Shown here: positions 7,755 through 16,170 of the stretch, one piece after another
Layout of the letters: each line of letters begins with the position of its first letter
How positions within the stretch are numbered: the first letter of the stretch is position 1
Source of the DNA: Polyangia bacterium
Lineage (GTDB): Bacteria; Myxococcota_A; Polyangia; Nannocystales; Nannocystaceae
DNA: 64,000 bases
Direction of reading: 5' to 3'
NCBI GenBank assembly: GCA_030430565.1
Contig: JAUIKS010000042.1
Location: forward strand, 30,672 to 94,671
Notes under the pieces: model-generated
Seen by the model: the letters and a program-made list of their open reading frames with translations, nothing else
Databases searched by the model: none
Told to the model about the DNA's origin: nothing
Position numbers and translations under genes: made by a program

Positions 7755-9797
7755 ATGCTCGATCTGCTCCACGCGTCGGAGCCCACCGGCCACGGTTACA
7801 AGATCCTCGCCATCAGCATGGCGACGATCGCCCTCGGCCCGCTGCTCCACGGGGTCGCGCGTCGCGAGCAGGTCACGCTGTCGGCGCTCGACAGCTTCGT
7901 GCTCGTCGCCGTCATCGGCCTCGCCGTCATCGAGATCATCCCGGGCTCCATCGCGCTCGCCGGCTGGCCCGCGCTGATCGCCGCGGTCGCCGGCCTGCTC
8001 GGTCCAGCGCTCGCCGAGGGCCCGCTGCGGCTCGCCTCACGCGCGACGCACCGCGCGGTCATGCTGCTCGCGATCGTCGGCATGATCGGCCACGCCTTCA
8101 CCGACGGGATCGCCCTCGCCGGCGCGCACGTCGGCGGTCAGGGGCACGGGATCGAGATCGCCATCATCGCGCACCAGCTGCCCGTCGCCATGGCCGTGTG
8201 GTGGTTGATGCGCCCCTCCGGCGCGCTGCGGGCCACGCTCGCGCTCGCCGCGATCGCGGTCGCCACGCTCGCGGGCTTCGGCCTCACCAGCCCCAGCATG
8301 CACGTCCTGAGCGACAGCTGGAAGGGCCTGTTTCAGGGCCTCGTCGGCGGTCTCGTGCTGCACGTCGTCTCCCATCACGCGCCGGCGAGCGCCCGCACGA
8401 CCGCCCGCAGCCCGCGCGAGTCACGACGGGAGCGCTTCGCCTCGCGCCTCGGCAGCCTCGCCGGCCTCGGGCTCTTGAGCATGCTGCTGACGGACGCGGT
8501 GACCCACACGCACCACCCCGGCGCGAGCGAGAGCCCGAGCGCCGTGATGCTCGAGAGCCTCATCGAGCTGACCCGCGAGAGCGCGCCCGCGCTGTTGGTC
8601 GCCTTCGCGCTCGCCGGGATCGTCGGCGCGTTTCTGCCGGCCGCCTCGGTGCGCTGGATGAGCCGGGGCGGCGCCGGTCAACGGGCGCTGCGCGGCATGG
8701 CCTTCGGCCTCCCGCTCCCGCTGTGCTCCTGCGGCGTCGTGCCGGTCTACCGCAGCCTCGTGCGCCGCGGCGTGCCGGCCGCCTCCGGGCTCGCCTTCCT
8801 GATCGCCACGCCCGAGCTGGGGCTCGACGCCATCATCCTCTCGATCCCGCTCCTCGGCGGGAAGATGACGCTCGCGCGGGTCGTCGGCGCCGCCGTCGTC
8901 GCGCTCTGCGTCGGATGGCTCGTGGGCGGCCGCGCGGACCGTGAGGCCCCCGAGCGCGCGCGCGACGACGCCGAGGTCACCGCGAGCGACGCGCCGACGC
9001 CGAGCGTCACGCAGCGGCTCCGCGACGGCTTGCGCGTCGGTCTTGTCGAGATGGTCGATAGCACAGGTCCGTGGATCGCCTTCGGCCTCGTCCTCGGCGC
9101 GCTGCTCTCCCCCTGGGTCGACGCCGAGTCGTTGACGGCGATCCCCGACGTCGCCCAGGTCGGGCTGTTCGCGCTGCTCGGCATCCCGATCTACGTGTGC
9201 GCCTCGGGGGCGACGCCGCTGGTCGCGATCCTGCTCGCGAAGGGCATGTCGCCGGGCGCCGCGCTCGCGTTCCTGCTCACCGGCCCGGCGACCAACGCGA
9301 CGACCTTCGGCATCCTCCGACAGCTCCACGGGCGCCACATCGCGTGGCTGTTCGCGGGCGGGATGATCTCCCTCGCCGTCACCCTGGGCTACGCGCTCGA
9401 CCTGATCATCGCGCCCGTCGTCCCCGACCTCATCGGCGGGGTCGCGGGCGCCGCCCCGGGCGCGCACGTCCACGGCCACGCCGAGCCCTCGCTGCTCGCC
9501 AACCTCGCGCTGCTCGGGCTCGGCGGGCTGTTCATGGCCTCGTTCCTGCGCCTCGGGCCGCGCGGCATGCTCAAGCAGCTGCGGTTTGACAACGCGGGCC
9601 ACGGCCATGACCACGAGGACGATCAAGACCACGGCTGCTGCGACACGTCACCAACGCCCGAGCCCAGCTGCTGCGGCACGCCGGCGCCCGCGCCCGCGTC
9701 AGACCACGGCTGCTGTGGACATGAGCACGGCGACCACGAGCATCACGACCACGACCATCACGACCATCACGACCACGACCATGGTTGTTGTCACTGA
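7755..9797 (+). CDS. Fusion metal transporter: ZIP-like domain plus SO_0444/ArsP-type permease with His/Cys tail
   Basis: A 680-residue membrane protein. The ATG at 7755 places the first helix near the start, and the open frame upstream looks non-coding. Residues 1-210 carry about seven hydrophobic segments and HAFTDG (113-118) plus HQLPVAMA (140-147), which resemble the His/Asp metal-site helices of ZIP transporters. Residues about 265-600 match the COG0701 permease family. The motif GLPLPLCSCGVVP (318-330) and the later GIPIYVCASGATP and GPATNATT are characteristic of the SO_0444 Cu/Zn efflux subgroup. The last 80 residues are rich in His, Asp and Cys-Cys pairs (HGCC repeated), a probable metal-binding tail. 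A His pair (HTHH) sits between the two halves. The role in Cu/Zn movement is inferred. The fusion is unusual to me. Confidence 0.8.
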   Translation: MLDLLHASEPTGHGYKILAISMATIALGPLLHGVARREQVTLSALDSFVLVAVIGLAVIEIIPGSIALAGWPALIAAVAGLLGPALAEGPLRLASRATHRAVMLLAIVGMIGHAFTDGIALAGAHVGGQGHGIEIAIIAHQLPVAMAVWWLMRPSGALRATLALAAIAVATLAGFGLTSPSMHVLSDSWKGLFQGLVGGLVLHVVSHHAPASARTTARSPRESRRERFASRLGSLAGLGLLSMLLTDAVTHTHHPGASESPSAVMLESLIELTRESAPALLVAFALAGIVGAFLPAASVRWMSRGGAGQRALRGMAFGLPLPLCSCGVVPVYRSLVRRGVPAASGLAFLIATPELGLDAIILSIPLLGGKMTLARVVGAAVVALCVGWLVGGRADREAPERARDDAEVTASDAPTPSVTQRLRDGLRVGLVEMVDSTGPWIAFGLVLGALLSPWVDAESLTAIPDVAQVGLFALLGIPIYVCASGATPLVAILLAKGMSPGAALAFLLTGPATNATTFGILRQLHGRHIAWLFAGGMISLAVTLGYALDLIIAPVVPDLIGGVAGAAPGAHVHGHAEPSLLANLALLGLGGLFMASFLRLGPRGMLKQLRFDNAGHGHDHEDDQDHGCCDTSPTPEPSCCGTPAPAPASDHGCCGHEHGDHEHHDHDHHDHHDHDHGCCH

Positions 9798-9800
9798 CGA

Positions 9801-10655
9801 TCAGAGCACGATCTCGAGGCGTCGATCCAGCTCGATCCCGTCGGGCGTCAGCTGCCCGCACAGCGCGTAGGCCTCGACCCCCTTGGCGACGACATCGCGC
9901 AGGGTCTCGCTCCACGCGGGATCGATCGCGTCCGCCGGGACAAAGGCCTCGCAGTCGCCGCGCTGCACGCTGAACACGATCGCGGCGCGCTGCCCTTTTT
10001 GGACGACGTCGAGCAGCTCGAGCAGGTGCTTGCGCCCGCGCGCCGTCACGGCGTCGGGGAACGCCGCGCGCCGCTCGCTGCGTCGCTCGCCGTCGTCATC
10101 CTTCGCCGCCTCCGCGACGTCGGCGACATCGACGACATCGGCGACATCGGCGACATCGGCGACATCATCGACGTCGTAGATCAGGGTCGTGTTCTTGACC
10201 TCGACGTAGACGCGCTCGTCGCCGACGTAGGCCTCGCCGCGCCGCGGCTTCTTCACGGCCGCGTTCGGCCGACCTCCGCGGGACAGCACGATGTCGACCC
10301 GGCTGCGCCCGTTGACGCCGTAGGGCACCTGCTGCACCACGCGCTCGTAACCCGCGAGCTCTGGGAGCACGCCGGCGCGCAGGCTGTCGACGACCAGCGA
10401 CTCCGCCCGCGACGTGTCGACGCCGACCCACACGCCGTCGAGCTCGATCGCGATCCAGGTCCAGCGAAGCTTCCGCGCGGGGTTGCTCGCCGGCATGATG
10501 AGCACCGGCGCCCCCTCGACGAGGCAGCCGCGCAGCGAGCCGGTGTTGGGGCAGTGCGTGACGACCGTGGTCCCGTCCGCGAGCTCGACATCGGCGAAGA
10601 AGCGCTTGTAGCGACGCACGAAGCGACCGCGCGTCAGCGGTGGTTCAAAGCGCAT
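9801..10655 (-). CDS. sfsA: SfsA family protein (sugar fermentation stimulation homologue)
   Basis: A 284-residue SfsA homologue; the family is usually about 235-250 residues. SfsA was described as affecting maltose gene expression in E. coli. The fold combines an OB-like N-terminus with a PD-(D/E)xK-like nuclease core, and its real activity is uncertain. Seen here are CPNTGSL near residue 45, SRVDIVL near 130, YVEVKNTTL near 157 and FPDAVTARGRKHLLEL near 205. The extra length is a run of Asp-Val/Ala-Asp repeats (about residues 165-185) encoded by a 9-base tandem repeat. The start at 10655 skips a 12-residue upstream extension. The gene follows the kinase gene by 60 bases and is convergent with the transporter. 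Confidence 0.85.
   Translation of the reverse strand: MRFEPPLTRGRFVRRYKRFFADVELADGTTVVTHCPNTGSLRGCLVEGAPVLIMPASNPARKLRWTWIAIELDGVWVGVDTSRAESLVVDSLRAGVLPELAGYERVVQQVPYGVNGRSRVDIVLSRGGRPNAAVKKPRRGEAYVGDERVYVEVKNTTLIYDVDDVADVADVADVVDVADVAEAAKDDDGERRSERRAAFPDAVTARGRKHLLELLDVVQKGQRAAIVFSVQRGDCEAFVPADAIDPAWSETLRDVVAKGVEAYALCGQLTPDGIELDRRLEIVL
10115..10176. repeat. 9-bp tandem repeat inside sfsA
   Basis: Imperfect tandem copies of GGCGACATC, about six, in frame with sfsA on the minus strand. They encode an Asp-Val-Ala-Asp-rich insertion absent from the family consensus I know. Being a multiple of three, copy changes would not break the frame. Confidence 0.75.
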
Positions 10656-10715
10656 GCGCGCGATGGTGCCGAGCGCCGTCGAGACCCGCAAGCGTCAGCT
10701 GCCCGCAAGGACACG

Positions 10716-12497
10716 CTAGAGCTTGTATGTGTAGCGGAACGTACCGCCTTTACGGGACTTCGGGAATCGCAGCCGCCGGACCGACTTAGCGACGCAGGTC
10801 CCCAGCGAAGACCCTGACTGCGACCCGGTGGGCGACGACTTCTTCACGCGGCCGTTCGGCCCGACGGTCACCTTCAGCCGGACCTTCATGCCGGGCATGC
10901 CGTACTTGCTGCAGCGGCTCTTCGGCGACGCCCGCGCCATGCGGCTCGAAAAATCTCGGTACGACAGGCGCTTCGGCAGCGAGCTCCCTCCGCTGGGCTC
11001 GCTCGCGCCCGCGTCGCCGCGCTCCTCCGCCCCGCCCGAGTCCGCGGCCTCGCCCGAGTCTTCGACCTCGCCTGTCTCCACCGAGTCGCCCGCGTCGCCC
11101 GCGTCGCCCGCGTCTCCCGACGCCCCGGCGTCATCGGGCTCATCCGCCGCCGACTCCCCGGACGCGACGCTGTCGGCCTCTTCGGCCGCGCTGTCTCCGT
11201 CCTCGTCGACGCCTCCCTCGGTCTCGAGCGCGGGCTCTCCTCCGCCGGTGTCCGCAGCGTCACCGCTCGCGCCCGCCCCCGCGAGGGCGACCGACTTCGC
11301 GTCCGACGGCTCCGCCTCGTCGGCGGGATCCGAGTTCGAAGCGCTGGCGAGCGCCGGCTTCGCCGGGACACGCGTCTCGTTTTGCTCCCCGAGCGCGTCG
11401 GTGATCAGCACGTACGCGAGCACGCCCGCGAGGATCAACGCGAAGGCCACCACCACCCACAGCAGGAGCGAGCGCTGCTTGGGCGGCGTGGGCTCCGGCG
11501 CGACCACGGTGCGCGGCGCCTCTGCCTGCTCGGCGGCCTGCAGGTCGCGCATCAGCTCGACGATCGTCTGGTAGCGATCCTTGGGACCTTTCTCGAGGGC
11601 CTTGAGGACGACGCGCTCGATCGACTCCGGGATGTCGAGCCCGGGCGCGCGCTGACGCAGGGGCTCGGGCAGCTCGAACAGCTGCTTGTTGAGCACCTCC
11701 ATGAAGTTGTCGTCGTAGAACGGGACGGTCCCGCAGATCAGCTTGTAGAGGATGACGCCGACGGCGTAGATGTCGACCCGCGGATCCGGCGTCGCCCCGC
11801 GCAGCAGCTCCGGCGCGACGTACTCCGGCGTCCCCTGAAACGAGCCCGAGTTGATCAACGACGAGTCGCCCGAGCTGCTGTCATCGGTGATCCTGGCGAT
11901 CCCGAAGTCGAGCACCTTGATGAAGTCCTGCGAGCCGCCCCGCGAGATGCGGAAGCAATTCTCGGGCTTCATGTCGCGGTGCACCACGCCCTGGGCGTGC
12001 GCGGCGGCCAGCGCCGCAGAGATCTGCACCCCGAAGCGAACGGCGCGCTGCCAGGGCACCGGGCCGGTGCGGATCAGCGTGACCGAGAGGTCCTCGCCCT
12101 CGAGGAACTCCATGACCATAAAGGCCGTGCCGTCCTCCTCGCCGAAGTCCGTGATGTCGACGACGTTCTCGTGGCGGATCCGCGACGCGGCCTTGGCCTC
12201 GCGCAGGAATCGTCGGACCCCGCCCGGCTGCTCCGCGTAGGCGCTGCCGAGCACCTTGACCGCGACGAGCTTGTCGATGAGGACGTGCCGCCCTAGGTAG
12301 ACCGCCCCCATGCCGCCGGTCCCGAGCAGCTCGAGCAGCTCGTAGCGACCCGCGAGCGTCCTGCCGATCAGCTCAGCGGGATCTTCCTCGCCGAAGTCGT
12401 CGATGTAGTCGAACGCGGCCGACCGCGCGCCGCCGCTCGCCGCGTCAGAGCTCGACGCGGGGGGACGCGGGGTAGGGAGTTCGTGGACGGCCGACAT
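10716..12497 (-). CDS. Membrane Ser/Thr protein kinase with C-terminal TonB-C-like domain
   Basis: A 593-residue Hanks-type kinase. The catalytic domain spans about residues 50-325, with the glycine loop GTGGMG (59-64), Lys81 in VAVK, HRDMKPEN (173-180), DFG (197-199) and APE (228-230), so it should be active. One transmembrane helix lies near 348-370. The outer part begins with a long Asp/Glu/Ala/Ser-rich linker (about 375-505), in which the repeat DAGDAGD appears. The last 80 residues, from SPKSRCSKYGMPGMKVRLKV onward with paired Cys, look like the TonB/AgmX-type C-terminal domain. The gene sits between a TPR/membrane protein and sfsA on the same strand. Targets are unknown. Confidence 0.9.
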   Translation of the reverse strand: MSAVHELPTPRPPASSSDAASGGARSAAFDYIDDFGEEDPAELIGRTLAGRYELLELLGTGGMGAVYLGRHVLIDKLVAVKVLGSAYAEQPGGVRRFLREAKAASRIRHENVVDITDFGEEDGTAFMVMEFLEGEDLSVTLIRTGPVPWQRAVRFGVQISAALAAAHAQGVVHRDMKPENCFRISRGGSQDFIKVLDFGIARITDDSSSGDSSLINSGSFQGTPEYVAPELLRGATPDPRVDIYAVGVILYKLICGTVPFYDDNFMEVLNKQLFELPEPLRQRAPGLDIPESIERVVLKALEKGPKDRYQTIVELMRDLQAAEQAEAPRTVVAPEPTPPKQRSLLLWVVVAFALILAGVLAYVLITDALGEQNETRVPAKPALASASNSDPADEAEPSDAKSVALAGAGASGDAADTGGGEPALETEGGVDEDGDSAAEEADSVASGESAADEPDDAGASGDAGDAGDAGDSVETGEVEDSGEAADSGGAEERGDAGASEPSGGSSLPKRLSYRDFSSRMARASPKSRCSKYGMPGMKVRLKVTVGPNGRVKKSSPTGSQSGSSLGTCVAKSVRRLRFPKSRKGGTFRYTYKL

Positions 12498-12592
12498 GGT
12501 TCAGAGCGGCTACCCCCTGCATACACGAAGTCGCGCCTCAGCCACACCGCTCAAACCTGTCTCTTTGTACACTTTTACGAAATCGCGCATGC

Positions 12593-13681
12593 TCAAAACC
12601 GCATCCCGAGCGCGACGCCCCGGACGCGGGGTGTGAGGAAGGGCGCGAACGACATCCGCGGGTTCGCGCCCGCGCGCCGCCCCACGACGAGCATCGTGAT
12701 CCCGGCGCCGAGAGCCGCCCCCGCCAGCACGCCGCCGCCGATCGCCAACCCGGCCCCGAGCCGCTCGCGGCCCGCGATCTCGTCCAGCGTGAACGCCGGG
12801 ATCGGCCCGCCGCTGTCGATCAAGGCCTGCTGCTCCGAGTTGGCCCGCGCGTAGATCACGACGCCGGTGACCGTCGCCCCGAGCAGCAGCGCGCCGACGC
12901 CGGTCGTGACGGCCCCGGCGATCGTCAGTCGCCGCCCGTCGAGCTCGCCCTCGCCGCGCTCGCTCGAGGGCGCCTCGTCGCCCGTCTCGCTCGGCGGCGG
13001 CTCGCCCTCGACGCGCAGCTTGTCGCAGTCGAGCCCGGGCTCCATGTCCTGCAGCAGCTCGACATCGGCCTGGACCATCGCCCGCAGCTCGCGGGCCTTC
13101 CGCGCGTCGCGGTCAACCTCGCCGCCCGCGCTCGTCGGCTCCTCCTTGATGTACGCGTCGAGGACCCGGCTCGAGGCGCACAGCTGGGCGGTGTCCCCCT
13201 TCTCCTCGTAGGCGCTGCGACGGGCGGCGACGAGGTCAAAGAGCACGGCAGCGCGACGCTCACGCGGCTCCGCCGGGAGCAGCTCAAAGGCGGTGTAGAA
13301 CTGGCTCGCGGCTTCCTCGTATTCGCCGCGATCACGGGCCTCGAGACCCGCCGCGTAGGCCTTCTGCGCCGCCTCGGGAGCCTCTCGGCCGTCCGCGCCC
13401 TCGTCGCGGTCCTCGGCGTCGTCGTCGCGGGTGCGCTTCCTCGCCTTCTTCTTCTTCGCGCCGCGCGTGGCGACCACCAGCGCCGAGACGTGGGTCCCCG
13501 CGAGCGCGAGCTGCTGCGCCCCCGCGACCCCGGGGACAGCCGCGATCGCGGACCCCGCGAGCAGACAGATCGCCGATCTCCACGACCTCTCCGGACAAAC
13601 TCGAGGAGACCGGCGCGCCGTCTTCGGGCCCGCGATCGTCGCGGAGCGGCTGCGCCGATTGGCACGACCACTCCGTGACAT
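12593..13681 (-). CDS. Exported TPR-containing protein with two C-terminal membrane helices
   Basis: A 362-residue protein of unknown function. The N-terminus is basic, followed by a hydrophobic signal-like segment ending AGAQQ. A Lys/Arg/Asp/Glu-rich stretch follows (about 75-105), then a TPR-like helical region (AQKAYAAGLEARDRGEYEEA, about 105-125, with A-F-x-L-P at the next helix). Two hydrophobic segments near residues 255-285 and 310-340 are Gly/Ala-rich. In myxobacteria such proteins often lie next to Hanks kinases, as here, where it is 95 bases upstream of the kinase gene. The start at 13681 is the second possible Met. I see no catalytic motif. Confidence 0.7.
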   Translation of the reverse strand: MSRSGRANRRSRSATIAGPKTARRSPRVCPERSWRSAICLLAGSAIAAVPGVAGAQQLALAGTHVSALVVATRGAKKKKARKRTRDDDAEDRDEGADGREAPEAAQKAYAAGLEARDRGEYEEAASQFYTAFELLPAEPRERRAAVLFDLVAARRSAYEEKGDTAQLCASSRVLDAYIKEEPTSAGGEVDRDARKARELRAMVQADVELLQDMEPGLDCDKLRVEGEPPPSETGDEAPSSERGEGELDGRRLTIAGAVTTGVGALLLGATVTGVVIYARANSEQQALIDSGGPIPAFTLDEIAGRERLGAGLAIGGGVLAGAALGAGITMLVVGRRAGANPRMSFAPFLTPRVRGVALGMRF

Positions 13682-13848
13682 CGACGTCCCCACTATCGCC
13701 GAGGCGTCCCGCCGCGAGCCACCGCTTCGGACGCCCGCGAGGCGAAAATACGCCGGCCCCGAGGCCGGCTGGCGCGGTGCTGAACGTCACCGCCCGCGCT
13801 GGCTCGGATCCGCGCGACGCGACACGCGACGCCGCGCGTGTCGACACA

Positions 13849-14427
13849 TCAGGCGCCGGGGAGCAGGTCCGGCCGAACCGCGCGAATGATCTCGGCGCCG
13901 GCGCCCGCGAGTAAACGTGACCGATCCGACATATCAAACGCCGCGAGCGGACGTGTCGGATCGTTCAGGCTGTGAAAGTCGGTGAGGCGCAGCTGGTGCG
14001 GGACGCCGCTGTCGCCGCGGTAGACGAAGGTCTCGAAGGCCTCCATAGACGGGCGGACGTACAGGCACATCACGTCGGCGGCGGTTCGACCGAGCGCGCC
14101 GAGCAGCGCCGGGAGCCCGTGGGCCGTAATGAAGGCGGACTTAAAAAACCCGGGCGAGATCAGCAGCACGATGAGGCGCGCCGAGTCGATCGCGCTGCGG
14201 AGCGCTCGCCGACCGCGGACGCCCGGGAGCACTCGCTCGTCGTCCCAGAGGTCGAGCATCCACGCGCGCTGCAGCGGCTTGAGCTGGATCTGCAGCTCAC
14301 CGAACAAGTCGCGATCTCGGTAGCTGTAGCCGACGAACACGTTGCTGCGTGATACCGACGTACTCGCCGTCGGGATCTGCGTCCGCCGAACCGGGACTTC
14401 CGAGGTCACCTGAGCTGCACCCGCCAT
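13849..14427 (-). CDS. TIR-domain protein with Gly at the usual catalytic Glu position
   Basis: A 192-residue protein that is essentially one TIR domain. VFVGYSYRDRD (30-40) is strand A with box 1. WDDERVLPGVRG (61-72) resembles the BB loop, and SARLIVLLISPGFFKSAFI (82-100) covers strand C and the next helix. Many bacterial TIR NAD-hydrolases have S-x-(F/Y)-x(3,4)-E here. Aligned by eye, the Glu is replaced by Gly104 (SAFITAHGLPALL). The protein may therefore be a binding or assembly module rather than an NADase, or the alignment may be off by a few residues. It is the first gene of a possible minus-strand unit with the TPR and kinase genes. Confidence 0.75.
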   Translation of the reverse strand: MAGAAQVTSEVPVRRTQIPTASTSVSRSNVFVGYSYRDRDLFGELQIQLKPLQRAWMLDLWDDERVLPGVRGRRALRSAIDSARLIVLLISPGFFKSAFITAHGLPALLGALGRTAADVMCLYVRPSMEAFETFVYRGDSGVPHQLRLTDFHSLNDPTRPLAAFDMSDRSRLLAGAGAEIIRAVRPDLLPGA

Positions 14428-14531
14428 GCCTTGGGTCTATGACGCGGACCCATTCGTGACAAGGGTCTACAGCCCCCGAGACAGGCCCTCGAATATCCCG
14501 GGAGCACGTCGTTTCTGCTACGATCTGCGCC

Positions 14532-15107
14532 ATGCGCCGCTGGCACAGCCTCGTCCCCGCCGTCTTCGTTGCGACCGCGCTCGGCTCCATGAGCTGCTCT
14601 CCGCAAGCGCCGAAGTCTGTGAATTCAACGAAGAATTCCCCAACTAAGACGACCGCGAACACGCCGACAAACGCCGATACGCCTGGAGCAGATAAAGAAA
14701 AACCTGTACAGGCAACTACAAAGACCGCAAGCGCGTCTGATCCGGGGCAGAGCCTCCCCCCCGATCCTTCGAATGAGTACCGCGACCCTGCGTGGTTCAA
14801 CGCCGGGATCTTCCCCGGCGCGAAGGTCGTCAAACGCTCCCGATCACAGCGCGATGACGACGGCTTCTACACGTCACAGTACCTGTTCGAGCTGACCGCA
14901 GGCACGACCGAGGAGCAGTGCGTGCAGCGCCTGCAGGAGATCAGCGAGGGCGTCGTCAACGAGCTCAAGGTCACCAAAGAGGCGAGCCGGTCCAAGCTCA
15001 GCGGGAGCGCCGACAGCTACACCGTCACGCACGTCTGCGGCGCGACCCCCGAGGGCGCGATGCGATCGCTGGTGAGCTACCGGTGGACGCGCCCGCCCAA
15101 CGGCTGA
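14532..15107 (+). CDS. Small lipoprotein, function unknown
   Basis: A 191-residue protein with an N-terminal signal-like segment and Cys22 (GSMSC), so probably a lipoprotein although the lipobox is not ideal. Residues about 25-75 form a Thr/Ser/Asn/Lys linker with lower GC codons than the neighbours. The globular end (about 80-191) has PAWFNAGIFPGAKVV and two Cys residues that could pair. I do not recognise the family. It is divergent from the TIR gene, with 104 bases between them, and convergent with the YkgJ-like gene. Confidence 0.65.
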   Translation: MRRWHSLVPAVFVATALGSMSCSPQAPKSVNSTKNSPTKTTANTPTNADTPGADKEKPVQATTKTASASDPGQSLPPDPSNEYRDPAWFNAGIFPGAKVVKRSRSQRDDDGFYTSQYLFELTAGTTEEQCVQRLQEISEGVVNELKVTKEASRSKLSGSADSYTVTHVCGATPEGAMRSLVSYRWTRPPNG

Positions 15108-15179
15108 GGTCAACCTGTCGCCATGCGCATGTCCACGTGAACATGCACGAACAACCAGACGCGAACCAAGGGCCCGCGA

Positions 15180-16139
15180 CTACTTCCGGCGTGAGCGGCC
15201 CTTGCCCTTGCCCTTGCCCTTACCCTTGCCCTTACCCTTGCCCTTGAACTTTTTGGCGCCGGGCTTATTACGGTTGGCGCGCTGCTGGATCTGGCCGTCC
15301 TGCTGATACTTCAGCGGCGGCTCGCCGAGTTCGTAGAGCTGGTCGCCCTCCGTCAGCTGACCCAGCTGCACCACGTTGGCGTGCAGGAAGGGCGCCGCCT
15401 GCAGCATCATGCGCTTCTCGACCTGCATGAGCGCGACCTGCTGGCGTACGGGGATCCGCAGGTTCTTGGCCTCGACCTGCTCGAAGCTCTCGTGGCGCGC
15501 GTCGGACCAGGCCGGGTCCGTGGTCACATGGTGCATCCGACAGCTCTGCGGTCGAACCTCCCAGATCCGGCAGCGCCCGCGCTCTTGATCGAGGAACGGG
15601 CACGGCTCGCCCTTGCGCGCGAACGCCAGCCGCCCCTCCTGCACCGCCTTGCTGTTCATCCGGATCTTCTGCAGATCCTTGCCCTTGTGGCGCGCCTGAA
15701 TCTCGTCGAACTGAGCTTGCCCGAGCTCGGCGACTCGCTGCACGACCTGGGCGAAGTCCGGCCAGACGCGGATCTCGCGGTAGATGACCGCCCCCTCGAC
15801 GCCGGTGACGCCGAGCGGCATCTCGCGGCAACACGGCGTCCCCTCGGGCGTCCCCGGGCGCGTCGCCGACTCCAAGCCCATCGCCGCCGAGACCGTCTCG
15901 ATGTACTCGTCGTGGGCCTTGTGAAGCGCGCGCACGGCCGCGTCGAAGCCCTTGGGGAGGCGCTTGGTGACGCCGACATCCGCCAGGCCGGGGAGCGCGC
16001 CGAGCGTATCGATCGCCTGCTGGATCGCCTCAGCGCGCGGCTTGCTGGCCTTACGAACCGAGCGCGGGATCCGAGTCGCGCGGTCCCGCGGCATCCTCGA
16101 GCGTCTCCCAAACAGCGCGCTGAGCCATTCCCAGACCAT
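15180..16139 (-). CDS. YkgJ-family Cys-cluster protein with Gly-Lys repeat tail
   Basis: A 319-residue protein. The ATG at 16139 begins MVWEWLSALFGRR and skips a non-coding-looking upstream frame. The Cys cluster is TPCCREMP near residue 100 and later PCPFLDQERGRCRIWEVRPQSC (about 180-200), fitting the zinc/iron-chelating domain of the YkgJ/UPF0153 family. In this family Cys residues bind iron or zinc, and the enzyme role is mostly unknown. The C-terminus is a very basic Gly-Lys repeat (about 300-315) ending RSRRK, encoded by a hexanucleotide repeat. That tail could bind nucleic acid or acidic surfaces. It is divergent from the lipoprotein at 16331 across a region of phased 11-bp repeats. Confidence 0.75.
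   Translation of the reverse strand: MVWEWLSALFGRRSRMPRDRATRIPRSVRKASKPRAEAIQQAIDTLGALPGLADVGVTKRLPKGFDAAVRALHKAHDEYIETVSAAMGLESATRPGTPEGTPCCREMPLGVTGVEGAVIYREIRVWPDFAQVVQRVAELGQAQFDEIQARHKGKDLQKIRMNSKAVQEGRLAFARKGEPCPFLDQERGRCRIWEVRPQSCRMHHVTTDPAWSDARHESFEQVEAKNLRIPVRQQVALMQVEKRMMLQAAPFLHANVVQLGQLTEGDQLYELGEPPLKYQQDGQIQQRANRNKPGAKKFKGKGKGKGKGKGKGKGRSRRK
15199..15247. repeat. Hexanucleotide repeat encoding the (Gly-Lys)n tail
   Basis: Tandem copies of CCCTTG or CCCTTA, about eight, within the 3' end of the Cys-cluster gene. On the coding strand they read Gly-Lys. Copy number could vary without shifting frame. Confidence 0.8.
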
Positions 16140-16170
16140 GGCTCGCGGTTGTAGCAAACCCCGGACCCAT

